The position numbers and the translations under genes are program-made. Positions 1 through 6,259 of a stretch of DNA of 15,422 nucleotides are shown here, piece by piece. Position 1 is the stretch's first letter, and each line of letters begins with the position of its first letter. Origin of the DNA: Aalborgiella sp043769295 (GTDB lineage Bacteria > Pseudomonadota > Gammaproteobacteria > Burkholderiales > Burkholderiaceae_C); NCBI GenBank assembly GCA_043769295.1, contig JAYVJL010000129.1, positions 1 through 15,422 on the forward strand, in the 5' to 3' direction. Below the pieces are notes generated by a model. That model searched no databases and was not told the DNA's origin. It saw only the letters and a program-made list of their open reading frames with translations.

Positions 1-1
1 T

Positions 2-391
2 TCGTCGCTGATGGCCGCTTGGGACGGGGAAGCGCTTGACGTCGAACAGCGCATTGCACTGGTGATGGTGGCGCGCTCGCCGATTGAGCGCCTGCTGAAG
101 GTCAAGCAGGAGCGCGGCTGGCGCAACCTCAAGCTGTTTTCAGACACCAGCGGCGACTTCACCCGCGATTACGTGAGCGCAGACGATGCCGATATGCCCG
201 GGTTCAACGTCTTCACCCGCCGCGAGGGCAGCATCCGGCATTTCTGGAGCGGCGAGATGGGCGGCAGCACCGCCGACCCCGGCCAAGACCCGCGCGGCGC
301 GCCCGACCTGATGCCACTGTGGACGATTCTGGACAACACGCCCGAGGGGCGCGGGACGGATTGGTATCCTAAGTTGGAGTACGACAGCTGA
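2..391 (+). CDS. DUF899 family thioredoxin-like protein, C-terminal part
   Basis: The reading frame is open from the left edge of the window, so the N-terminus lies outside. The visible part (about 129 residues) matches the C-terminal half of the DUF899 family, a thioredoxin-fold group often called dithiol-disulfide oxidoreductase-like. Typical marks are the QRI-AL-MVARSPIERL segment, ERGWRNLKLFS, DFTRDYV, FNVFTRREGSIRHFWSGE, PGQDPRG and the terminal TPEGRGTDWYPKLEY. The Cys-containing active-site region expected near the N-terminus is not in the window. No biochemical function is established for the family. An ATG at 11 is probably internal, because homologues extend well upstream. It is followed by 113 bases without a clear terminator. 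Confidence 0.85.
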   Translation, partial: SSLMAAWDGEALDVEQRIALVMVARSPIERLLKVKQERGWRNLKLFSDTSGDFTRDYVSADDADMPGFNVFTRREGSIRHFWSGEMGGSTADPGQDPRGAPDLMPLWTILDNTPEGRGTDWYPKLEYDS

Positions 392-504
392 ACCGCTAGT
401 GGCGTGCAGTGAAACGCAAAAGTCATCGGAAGCCCCGCAGATTCAACGCCGATGCCGGAACTGGCTGAATGGAAATTCTTTAACCGCAATGATTGGAGCA
501 TCAA

Positions 505-900
505 ATGACAACACCGACAAAGACACTTATCGAGCTGGAGACAAAATTCTGGCAATCCATGGTTGACCAGGATACAGACGCTGCCTTGCAGTTGCTGCAT
601 GAACCGGCAATGATGTCAACTGCTCACGGGGCGATGAAATTCGACCATGCGGGTTATCGAAAGATGGCGGAGCAAGGCGATAGGGTGGTGACTGCTTTTG
701 CGCTGAGCGACGTTGAAGTCGTGTTTCCGACCGAGACGACAGCAGTTTTAACTTATCAGGTGAAGCAGACCGTTGCTGCGCGTGAAGGCGGTAAAAGCAC
801 GACCCAGAACATGTCAGATACCTCTACTTGGGTTCACGCGAACAAGCGCTGGCAGTGCGTCTTGCATACCGAATCGCAGATGGCAGAGAAGCCAGCATGA
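505..900 (+). CDS. DUF4440 / SnoaL-like NTF2-fold protein
   Basis: A 131-residue protein with the layout of small NTF2-like (DUF4440/SnoaL-like) proteins: an N-terminal helix with LIELETKFWQSMVDQDTDAALQ, a middle segment with HEPAMMSTAHG and MKFDHAGYRKM, then beta strands ending in STWVHANKRWQCVLHTESQ. Family members form small cone-shaped dimers and include isomerases, stress proteins and many of unknown role, so no substrate can be assigned. The ATG at 505 is chosen because GGAG lies six bases upstream; a TTG at 493 would add four residues but overlaps that ribosome site. The stop overlaps the next ORF as ATGA (897-900). Confidence 0.85.
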   Translation: MTTPTKTLIELETKFWQSMVDQDTDAALQLLHEPAMMSTAHGAMKFDHAGYRKMAEQGDRVVTAFALSDVEVVFPTETTAVLTYQVKQTVAAREGGKSTTQNMSDTSTWVHANKRWQCVLHTESQMAEKPA

Positions 901-1076
901 CCAACTTAAGCGACGCGGTGACACCTTTTCTGGCGGCGCTGGTCGCCGTGATGCACACGCCAATGCACGTTTGGGCAGTTCAAGATGATATCGGGCTAAT
1001 TCGCCTGTTAGCCGACCCCGCCATTGTTGATGATGGCGTTCCAGTAGCGATCAGCTTCGGCTTGATCGACAATTGA
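897..1076 (+). CDS. small hypothetical protein (59 aa), overlapping start
   Basis: A 59-residue ORF whose ATG overlaps the stop of the DUF4440 gene in an ATGA arrangement, which suggests translational coupling. The sequence has a hydrophobic N-terminal stretch (TPFLAALVAVMH), then WAVQDDIGLIRLLADPAIVDDGVPVAISFGLIDN. I do not recognise the family. Codon choice looks ordinary for the neighbourhood, but the length is near what chance can give in G+C-rich DNA. It could be a genuine small gene or the remnant of a larger one. An upstream in-frame extension to 828 would read through the DUF4440 gene and is unlikely. Confidence 0.4.
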   Translation: MTNLSDAVTPFLAALVAVMHTPMHVWAVQDDIGLIRLLADPAIVDDGVPVAISFGLIDN

Positions 1077-1095
1077 GACCTGAAACGAAAACGCA

Positions 1096-1254
1096 TTACT
1101 TTGTTTGCGCCGTTGGGGTAGTCACACCATCGCGGCTTGGATCATCTGGCAGAAGGTCGGGTGTAGGCCCCTTGTCTGGGTCCACTGGCAGCGTGTCAGG
1201 ATCTCCGTCAGGATCGGGTTGTGTAGGGTTTTTGGGGGAAATGATATTGGTCAT
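1096..1254 (-). CDS. small Pro/Asp-rich protein (52 aa)
   Basis: A 52-residue acidic, proline-rich protein: it begins MTNIISPKNPTQPDPDGD, then repeats short Asp-Pro units (DPDTLPVDPDKGP, PDLLPDD) and ends in a Thr-rich tail. It has no predicted fold, membrane segment or cysteine. The start at 1254 is supported by an AGGAGT ribosome site six bases upstream (1261-1266 on the opposite strand), a much better site than for the in-frame start at 1293. Similar tiny Pro/Asp-rich proteins occur in Burkholderiales as unnamed hypotheticals (recollection, not a search). It is convergent with the 59-residue ORF, 19 bases apart. Function unknown. Confidence 0.6.
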   Translation of the reverse strand: MTNIISPKNPTQPDPDGDPDTLPVDPDKGPTPDLLPDDPSRDGVTTPTAQTK

Positions 1255-1260
1255 GGTACA

Positions 1261-1266
1261 ACTCCT
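1261..1266 (-). promoter_or_regulatory. ribosome binding site of the Pro/Asp-rich small gene
   Basis: The minus strand reads AGGAGT six bases before the ATG at 1254. It decides the start of a gene too small to be trusted on length alone. Confidence 0.6.
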
Positions 1267-1408
1267 AAAGCTAAGGAATACCACCATCCCCACAAAACAA
1301 GATATAAGCAGTCAGACAGCATGCTGAAGCTTTGTCAGATAGCGCCGTCAGATGCCTCATAGTGCAGAGAATTGAATCAATATTTTTAGCTTTTTATAAA
1401 GTTATTAT

Positions 1409-1457
1409 TGCCTCTAGCCGGCGTATTTAAAGACTAATTAGCTATTTAATTTATAGC
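1409..1457 (-). repeat. 49-bp dispersed element, copy 1
   Basis: Read on the minus strand: GCTAT, 7 bases, ATAGC, 12 bases, then AAATACGCCGGCTA and GAGGC. The same modules in the same register recur at 3480-3528, 6744-6792 and 14304-14352. GCTAT/ATAGC can pair as a short hairpin. This copy lies in the AT-rich spacer (1255-1461) between two minus-strand genes. That spacer otherwise shows only a CAGCATGCTG palindrome at 1317-1326 and no clear terminator. Confidence 0.7.
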
Positions 1458-1461
1458 AAAA

Positions 1462-1866
1462 TTAAGTAAGATTCGCCTTCGGTTCCATCCAAAATGACTC
1501 CCAAACATGGCCATCAAGATCGGTAAAACTGCGGCTGTACATGAAGCCAAGGTCGTGTTTGGGGTTGATATCTGCTGTGCCACAGTGGGCCGTGACTAGG
1601 GTGGTGAGTGCATCGACGGCGTCTTTGCTGTCTACTGACAGCGCCAGCATGACTTCACTCGACGAGGACGAAGGAATGGGCCTGTCTGTGAACCTGCTCC
1701 ACGAATTATGTGTGTGTAGCATCACGTTGATGGTGTCGCTCCAGACCATGCAGGCAGCGTTGTCGTCGGTGAAATGCGGGTTGTTTTTGAAACCCAAGGC
1801 GGTGTAAAACGCCATGGAGGCTTTGAGGTTGTTAATCGGTAGGTTAATAAAGATTGCTTTTGCCAT
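1462..1866 (-). CDS. VOC-fold (glyoxalase/bleomycin-resistance-like) protein
   Basis: A 134-residue protein of the vicinal-oxygen-chelate superfamily, in the branch of PhnB/YdeN-like 'extradiol dioxygenase-like' proteins. Evidence is the opening AKAIFINLPINNLKASMAFY followed by TALGFKNNPHFTDD, a middle strand with MVWSDTINVMLHTH, and the typical close with SFTDLDGHVWESFWM. The substrate cannot be deduced. The ATG at 1866 is preceded by AGGAA (1874-1878) at seven bases. The longer ORF to 1938 would translate a palindromic repeat into VIPAKAGIH and is rejected. It lies downstream of an AHSA1-family gene on the same strand; PhnB-like and AHSA1 genes are often neighbours, which fits a shared transcript. 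Confidence 0.85.
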   Translation of the reverse strand: MAKAIFINLPINNLKASMAFYTALGFKNNPHFTDDNAACMVWSDTINVMLHTHNSWSRFTDRPIPSSSSSEVMLALSVDSKDAVDALTTLVTAHCGTADINPKHDLGFMYSRSFTDLDGHVWESFWMEPKANLT

Positions 1867-1902
1867 GTTTTTATTCCTAAATTGACATCTTGGTTGAAAC
1901 TT

Positions 1903-1930
1903 GTGGATTCCCGCCTTCGCGGGAATGACA
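1903..1930. repeat. REP-like palindromic repeat
   Basis: ATTCCCGC (1907-1914), loop CTTC, GCGGGAAT (1919-1926): a perfect 8-bp stem with a 4-base loop, flanked by GTGG and GACA. This is the widespread proteobacterial repeat that translates as VIPAKAGIH. Only one copy is visible here. It sits between the AHSA1 gene and the VOC gene and could modulate the transcript. Confidence 0.75.
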
Positions 1931-1951
1931 GCTTTCATGAGTTATTGATAG

Positions 1952-2455
1952 TTAAATCCCCTTTTTCACCATGGCGACGAGCTGATCCAGCGCCGTGCCC
2001 CAACCTGCTTCAAAACCCATGGCAGCGTGTTTTTGACAGCCGGCTTCGTCGGCATGGATCACTGTTGCGCGATATTTTGTGCCATTCGCACCATGGGATT
2101 CAAACTCAAGCTTGGCGGTGAACATGAATTCAATGGCATCGCCACAGGGGGCGTTCATCATGGCGGGGCGAAAACCGGGCAACATAGCGTTGGTCCAGAC
2201 AATTTTTTCATTTTTGACTGTTTCCAGATAGCAGCCCGTATTCGGGAAGTCTTGGCCTTCAGGCGACTGCATGGTGGTGCGAAAGATACCGCCCGGGCGC
2301 ACGTCCACTTCAGCGTCAATCGTCTTCCAAGGCAATGGGCAAAACCACTGCTTCATCAGCGCCGGTTCGGTCCAGGCGCGCCACACGAGATGGGGCGGCA
2401 CATCGACGAGGCGCTCAAAGGTCAAATCCAGTGTGCTGTTGAAAGTGGTGCTCAT
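1952..2455 (-). CDS. SRPBCC / AHSA1-family protein
   Basis: A 167-residue START-fold protein of the activator-of-Hsp90-ATPase-homologue (AHSA1, SRPBCC) family. The hallmark pattern is present in order: LTFERLVDVPPHLVWRAWTE, then PALMKQWFCPLPW, DVRPGGIFRTTM, and at the C-terminus GFEAGWGTALDQLVAMV. Family members bind small hydrophobic ligands or act in stress and detoxification; the bacterial ones are mostly uncharacterised. The ATG at 2455 has AGGAG (2463-2467) seven bases upstream. The stop lies 85 bases before the VOC start, with a REP-like palindrome between. The upstream ligase gene ends 76 bases away on the same strand. Confidence 0.9.
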   Translation of the reverse strand: MSTTFNSTLDLTFERLVDVPPHLVWRAWTEPALMKQWFCPLPWKTIDAEVDVRPGGIFRTTMQSPEGQDFPNTGCYLETVKNEKIVWTNAMLPGFRPAMMNAPCGDAIEFMFTAKLEFESHGANGTKYRATVIHADEAGCQKHAAMGFEAGWGTALDQLVAMVKKGI

Positions 2456-2531
2456 TGTCGGTCTCCTTGGGTTTACTTGGTTTTAGGGTGATTTTGGCAG
2501 TTCTGTTGAATAAGCAAAAGGCCAAGCCTGG

Positions 2532-3455
2532 TCAGACGTCGTCGTACACCCGCAAAAAACTCGCGAAACGGGGTTTGCCAGTCGGCGTCAGGTCGCGGTA
2601 GCTGTAGGTCACGGTGCTGCCGATGGCGGGCGGCGATTTGCGCACAGTGTCTGACAAGCCGGTGCCGAGTTTGAAATGTTGGCCTTTGCTGGGGCCGTTG
2701 AGGGTTTTGACCTCCAAAGCACCCGTCAAACCAGAGTATTTGCCTTTTCCAGCGACGTGGGCAACGACCACGGCCTCCGCGTCCTGTACGGGTTTGAGCT
2801 TCAAAAGGACTTGGCTACGTCCAGACATGACAGGCGCGCTGGCCAGATGCAGCACCAGCCCTTCCCCGCCACTTTGCACGATGTCGTCCAGCTTGGCCTG
2901 CAAAGTCGCACGGTTGGCAACTTTGAACTGCTCTATCGCCTGCAACTGCGGCCAGCCGGCGTTTTGCACCACAGTTTTTAGCTGGTCGCTGCGTTGCTCA
3001 AACGGGCGGGTCGCCAAATTCTCGTAGGCGGGCAGCTCAAACACCATGTACTTGACCTGCTGCCACTCGGCGTCCACCGGCTGGGCTTTGCGGACGACGC
3101 CAGAGAGCGTATCAAAGGTGCCGCGTGCGATCCACAGCTCACCATCCAGCGCGGTTGGCGGCAGTTTCGCGGTGAACCAGGCCGGTGCGGCGATGGTGCG
3201 ACCGCTGCGAAAGCGCAACACCGCCCCGTCCCACAAAGCGCGCACGCCGTCCAGCTTTTCGCTGACCAAATAGCCGGCAGGGTCGATGTTGGCGGGTGCG
3301 TTGAAGGCCAACAGCACATCCGGGGCCGCCTTGGCCGCTGTTTTCGCCGCTGCAAGCGTCCCAAAACTTGCCGCACCCATCAGGGTAAGCAGTCGCAGGC
3401 TGAAGATGCGGCGCGGGTGGCTAAAAGAGGTCAAATGGGTCGTTAAATCGGTCAT
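2532..3455 (-). CDS. ligE: minimal ATP-dependent DNA ligase, LigE type, with export signal
   Basis: A 307-residue ATP-dependent DNA ligase with only adenylation and OB-fold domains, the size of the LigE (periplasmic) class. Visible nucleotidyltransferase motifs: EKLDGVR (residues 66-72, catalytic Lys67), DGELW (104-108), YMVFE (about 136-140), EGLVL (198-202) and LLKLKP (217-222). The N-terminus has HPRRIFSLRLLTLMGAASFG, a twin-arginine-like export signal followed by an Ala-rich region. Known LigE enzymes seal nicks and are proposed to act on extracellular DNA outside the cytoplasm; that role is inherited from the family. The ATG at 3455 is preferred to a TTG at 3464; neither has a strong ribosome site. 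It is preceded by 92 bases carrying the second 49-bp element. Confidence 0.9.
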   Translation of the reverse strand: MTDLTTHLTSFSHPRRIFSLRLLTLMGAASFGTLAAAKTAAKAAPDVLLAFNAPANIDPAGYLVSEKLDGVRALWDGAVLRFRSGRTIAAPAWFTAKLPPTALDGELWIARGTFDTLSGVVRKAQPVDAEWQQVKYMVFELPAYENLATRPFEQRSDQLKTVVQNAGWPQLQAIEQFKVANRATLQAKLDDIVQSGGEGLVLHLASAPVMSGRSQVLLKLKPVQDAEAVVVAHVAGKGKYSGLTGALEVKTLNGPSKGQHFKLGTGLSDTVRKSPPAIGSTVTYSYRDLTPTGKPRFASFLRVYDDV

Positions 3456-3479
3456 GGAAGTCAAAATAAGGGTTAAATA

Positions 3480-3528
3480 GGCATCTAGCCGGCGTATTTT
3501 CTGCCTAGAGTGCTATCAAATAAGTAGT
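3480..3528 (-). repeat. 49-bp dispersed element, copy 2
   Basis: Minus strand: ACTAC, 7 bases, ATAGC, 12 bases including AGGCA, then AAATACGCCGGCTA and GATGCC. It shares all module positions with copies 1 and 3. It lies between the dioxygenase stop (3548) and the ligase start (3455), so it may carry transcript signals, but it has no classical terminator T-run. Confidence 0.75.
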
Positions 3529-3547
3529 AAAAAAGCAACTGAATGCA

Positions 3548-4498
3548 TCAGCTCCAGATCGTCGAACGCATGGAGATCGAACCCATGGTCAGGCTGTCGT
3601 TGAAGGTGCGAAGCTGGTCGGTGCCCTCAGCTGCACCAGCGGCGTACAGCAGCGGCAGGTAGTGGTCGTAGGTGGGGTGCGCGAGTTTGGCGATTTCGCC
3701 CAGCTTTTGAAAATCAGCCAGCTGCGCCAAGTTGCCGCTGGCGAGCTGCTTGGCGATGGTGGCGTCGAACTCGATGTTCCAGTCATAGGGCGCGCTTTGG
3801 CGCATGGCGCGCAGGTTGTGCACGATGTTGCCGCTGCCGACGATGAGCACGCCGTAGTCGCGCAGCTTTTTGAGCTGTTGGCCCAGCGCATAATGCTCCG
3901 TAGGCGCGCGGCTGTAGTCCATACTCAGCTGCATGACGGGGATGTTGGCCTTGGGAAACATGGGTTTGATGACCGACCAGGTGCCGTGGTCCAGGCCCCA
4001 TTCGGCGTTGTCGACCCCGACGAGACCACCCGGGATGGGCGATTTCAGCACCGCGCTGAGTTCTTTGGCGGTTTCAGGCGCGCCCGGTGCCGGATATTGC
4101 TGGGCGAACAGCTCGGCGGGGAAGCCACCAAAGTCGTGGATGGTTTTGGGTTTGGCCATGCCGGTGACGTGCCAGCCACGGGTGATCCAGTGCGCGGAGA
4201 TACACAAAATCAACTGAGGAACCGGCCATTTGGCACCACCCTGCCCCTCGAACTCTTGGCCCAGAGCTTGCCAGCTGCGGCGGTAGGCGTTGTCTTCAAT
4301 CGCGTTCATGGGTGATCCGTGGCCGATGAACAACACCGGCATGCGGAGGGATTTTTTGAGGGACTTGAAAACACCAGCGGCTGAATGGAGCGTTGCGGCT
4401 TCGGCATTTGGGGTGATTTGGCGCATGATGGGCTCCAAAAAGGGCAGAAAAGGCACAGACAGGACTGCCGAGCTGGCTAAAAGGCGTCTGCGTTGCAT
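3548..4498 (-). CDS. ygiD: YgiD-like 4,5-DOPA extradiol dioxygenase with N-terminal signal
   Basis: A 316-residue class III (LigB-type) extradiol dioxygenase related to E. coli YgiD, a zinc-containing DOPA 4,5-dioxygenase. Expected metal/active-site histidines are visible: H60 in PVLFIGHGSP, H103 in SAHW, H227 in GNIVHN and H279 in PTYDHYLPLLY, and GGFPAELF is conserved. It is longer than YgiD because of about 50 extra N-terminal residues starting MQRRRLLASSAVLSVPFLPF, which look like a twin-arginine export signal; the mature enzyme may therefore act in the periplasm. The physiological substrate in this organism is unknown. The ribosome site is weak. It is divergent from phaZ across 126 bases. 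Confidence 0.88.
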   Translation of the reverse strand: MQRRRLLASSAVLSVPFLPFLEPIMRQITPNAEAATLHSAAGVFKSLKKSLRMPVLFIGHGSPMNAIEDNAYRRSWQALGQEFEGQGGAKWPVPQLILCISAHWITRGWHVTGMAKPKTIHDFGGFPAELFAQQYPAPGAPETAKELSAVLKSPIPGGLVGVDNAEWGLDHGTWSVIKPMFPKANIPVMQLSMDYSRAPTEHYALGQQLKKLRDYGVLIVGSGNIVHNLRAMRQSAPYDWNIEFDATIAKQLASGNLAQLADFQKLGEIAKLAHPTYDHYLPLLYAAGAAEGTDQLRTFNDSLTMGSISMRSTIWS

Positions 4499-4549
4499 AA
4501 AAAGTGACTTGGTTTTGGATTAATTGATAGTCTAATGTAGGTATTGGGG

Positions 4550-4598
4550 TTGACACTCCATTTTTTACCCAGTTTTTAAGATATATTGCACTGCAGCA
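4550..4598 (+). promoter_or_regulatory. candidate phaZ promoter and TGC-rich operator
   Basis: The divergent spacer holds TTGACA at 4550-4555, a good -35 hexamer; the -10 is not clear (a T-rich stretch at 4573-4579 at best). Downstream, 4586-4598 reads TTGCACTGCAGCA, with an internal TGCA-C-TGCA inverted repeat. TGC-rich sites of this kind are reported operators of PhaR, the repressor of PHB-granule genes that is released by binding PHB. PhaR control is inferred only from that resemblance and the downstream gene. Confidence 0.35.
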
Positions 4599-4624
4599 TA
4601 ACTACTTTTGAAGGCCTTACTATC

Positions 4625-6208
4625 ATGCTTTACCAAATCTATGAAACCCAACGCTCAATAATGGAGCCTTTGGTTGATTTTGCCAAAGCAACGTCCAAAG
4701 TTTTGGCCAACCCCAAAGCACCTTTCAGCCAAAACCCGCTGATCCAGCGTATGTCGGCTGGTTACGACCTGATGTACCGCTTGGGCAAAGACTATGTTAA
4801 ACCCGAATTCGGCATCACCACCGTAGACGTGAACGGCACCCAGGTGTCCATCAACGAACGTATTGAAGTCTCCAAGCCCTTCTGCGATTTGATCCGTTTC
4901 AAACGCTACACCGACGATATCGACACCCTGGGCCACCTCAAAGGCCAGCCAGCGGTATTGATTGTCGCTCCCTTGTCCGGCCACTACGCCACGCTGTTGC
5001 GCGACACTGTCGCCACCATGCTGAAAGACCACAAGGTCTACATCACCGACTGGAAAAATGCCCGCCTGGTGCCCATGTCTGAGGGCGAATTCCACCTGGA
5101 CGATTACATCAACTACGTGCAGGAATTCACCCGTCACGTGCAGGCCAAATACGGCAACTGCCACGTGATGAGCGTGTGCCAGCCAACCGTACCGGTGCTT
5201 GCCGCTGTGTCCCTGATGGCCAGCCGTGGCGAGACCACGCCTTTGTCCCTGACCATGATGGGTGGCCCGATTGATGCGCGCCTGTCGCCCACAGCGGTCA
5301 ACAACCTGGCGATGAACAAGCCCTTCAGCTGGTTCGAAAACAACGTCATCTACAAAGTGCCCGCCAACTTTCCGGGCGCTGGCCGCCGCGTCTACCCGGG
5401 CTTTTTGCAGCACACCGGCTTTGTGGCCATGAACCCGCAAAACCACAGCAACAGCCATTTTGACTATTTCAACGATTTGATCAAGGGCGACAACTCCAGC
5501 GTCGAGTCACACCGCAAGTTCTACGACGAGTACAACGCCGTGCTGGACATGGACGCGGATTACTACCTTGAGACCATCGCCACCGTGTTCCAGGATTTCA
5601 AACTGGTCAACGGCACCTGGGATGTGAGAAGTGTAGAAGGCAAGATCGAGCGCGTCAAACCCGCCGACATCAAAACCTCCGCTTTGCTGACGGTTGAAGG
5701 CGAGCTGGACGATATTTCAGGCTCAGGCCAGACAGAAGCAGCCCACAAGCTGTGCAGCGGTATCGCCAAAACAGCCCGCCAGCACTTTGAAGCCAAAGGC
5801 GCAGGCCATTACGGCATTTTCAGCGGCCGCCGCTGGCGCGAGCAGGTGTACCCAGAGGTGAAAGCCTTTATTTTGGCGCACCATGTGGCACCCCAAGCAA
5901 CCGCTAAACCCGTGGCCGCGCCAGTCGTCAAAGCAGAAGTAAAAGTAGCCACGCCCAAAGTGGTGGTGAAACCTGAGGCTAAAGCAGTCAGCAAGCCGGT
6001 TGTGAAGCCAGTTGTTAAACCAGCAGCCAAGCCCGCGCTGAAGGACGTGGCTGAAGTTGCGGTGAAACCAGCTGTTAAGGCTGTGGCCAAACCCGTAGTC
6101 AAATCTGCGGTTAAATCTGTGGTCAAGGCTGAAGTAAAAACGGCAACACCCCAGGCAAAACCGCTGAGCAAAGTTAAAACCAACTGGGTTACACCGGTTA
6201 AAAAGTAA
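4625..6208 (+). CDS. phaZ: intracellular polyhydroxybutyrate depolymerase with basic repeat tail
   Basis: A 527-residue protein. Residues 1-420 match intracellular PhaZ of the Ralstonia eutropha type (about 420 residues), which degrades native PHB granules by thiolysis or hydrolysis. The family's Cys-Asp-His catalytic set is visible: C185 in VMSVCQP, an Asp in LLTVEGELDDISG (residue 362 or 363) and H395 in GAGHYGIFSGRRWR. The start MLYQIYETQR is the normal one for the family, with GAAGG about ten bases before the ATG. Residues 421-527 are an added low-complexity tail rich in Lys, Pro, Ala and Val. The gene is divergent from the dioxygenase and ends 51 bases before the RnfB-like start. It should feed 3-hydroxybutyryl units into acetyl-CoA metabolism. 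Confidence 0.93.
   Translation: MLYQIYETQRSIMEPLVDFAKATSKVLANPKAPFSQNPLIQRMSAGYDLMYRLGKDYVKPEFGITTVDVNGTQVSINERIEVSKPFCDLIRFKRYTDDIDTLGHLKGQPAVLIVAPLSGHYATLLRDTVATMLKDHKVYITDWKNARLVPMSEGEFHLDDYINYVQEFTRHVQAKYGNCHVMSVCQPTVPVLAAVSLMASRGETTPLSLTMMGGPIDARLSPTAVNNLAMNKPFSWFENNVIYKVPANFPGAGRRVYPGFLQHTGFVAMNPQNHSNSHFDYFNDLIKGDNSSVESHRKFYDEYNAVLDMDADYYLETIATVFQDFKLVNGTWDVRSVEGKIERVKPADIKTSALLTVEGELDDISGSGQTEAAHKLCSGIAKTARQHFEAKGAGHYGIFSGRRWREQVYPEVKAFILAHHVAPQATAKPVAAPVVKAEVKVATPKVVVKPEAKAVSKPVVKPVVKPAAKPALKDVAEVAVKPAVKAVAKPVVKSAVKSVVKAEVKTATPQAKPLSKVKTNWVTPVKK
5885..6205 (+). repeat. Lys/Pro/Ala/Val low-complexity repeat region of phaZ
   Basis: It encodes degenerate three- to five-residue units such as VVKP, AVKP, AAKP and AEVK, with about two dozen lysines in 107 residues and very few acidic residues. 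Units vary at the DNA level, so this is an old rather than a freshly expanded repeat. The composition resembles histone H1-like and PhaM-type tails. Confidence 0.85.
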
Positions 6209-6259
6209 ACCACCTTGACTGAAGGCGTGACGCTCGGCGTGGCGACGTTGGGGGGCACG

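Noticed and set aside
424..454. CATCGG ... CCGATG inverted repeat after the DUF899 gene
   Set aside because: Six-bp stem with a 19-base loop and no T-run; not a credible terminator.
1867..1938. N-terminal extension of the VOC protein containing VIPAKAGIH
   Set aside because: It is the translation of a REP-like palindrome; the ATG at 1866 has the ribosome site and the conserved family start.
4499..4549. Minus-strand promoter for the dioxygenase
   Set aside because: Only a weak TAGACT-like -10 with no matching -35 at proper spacing was found.
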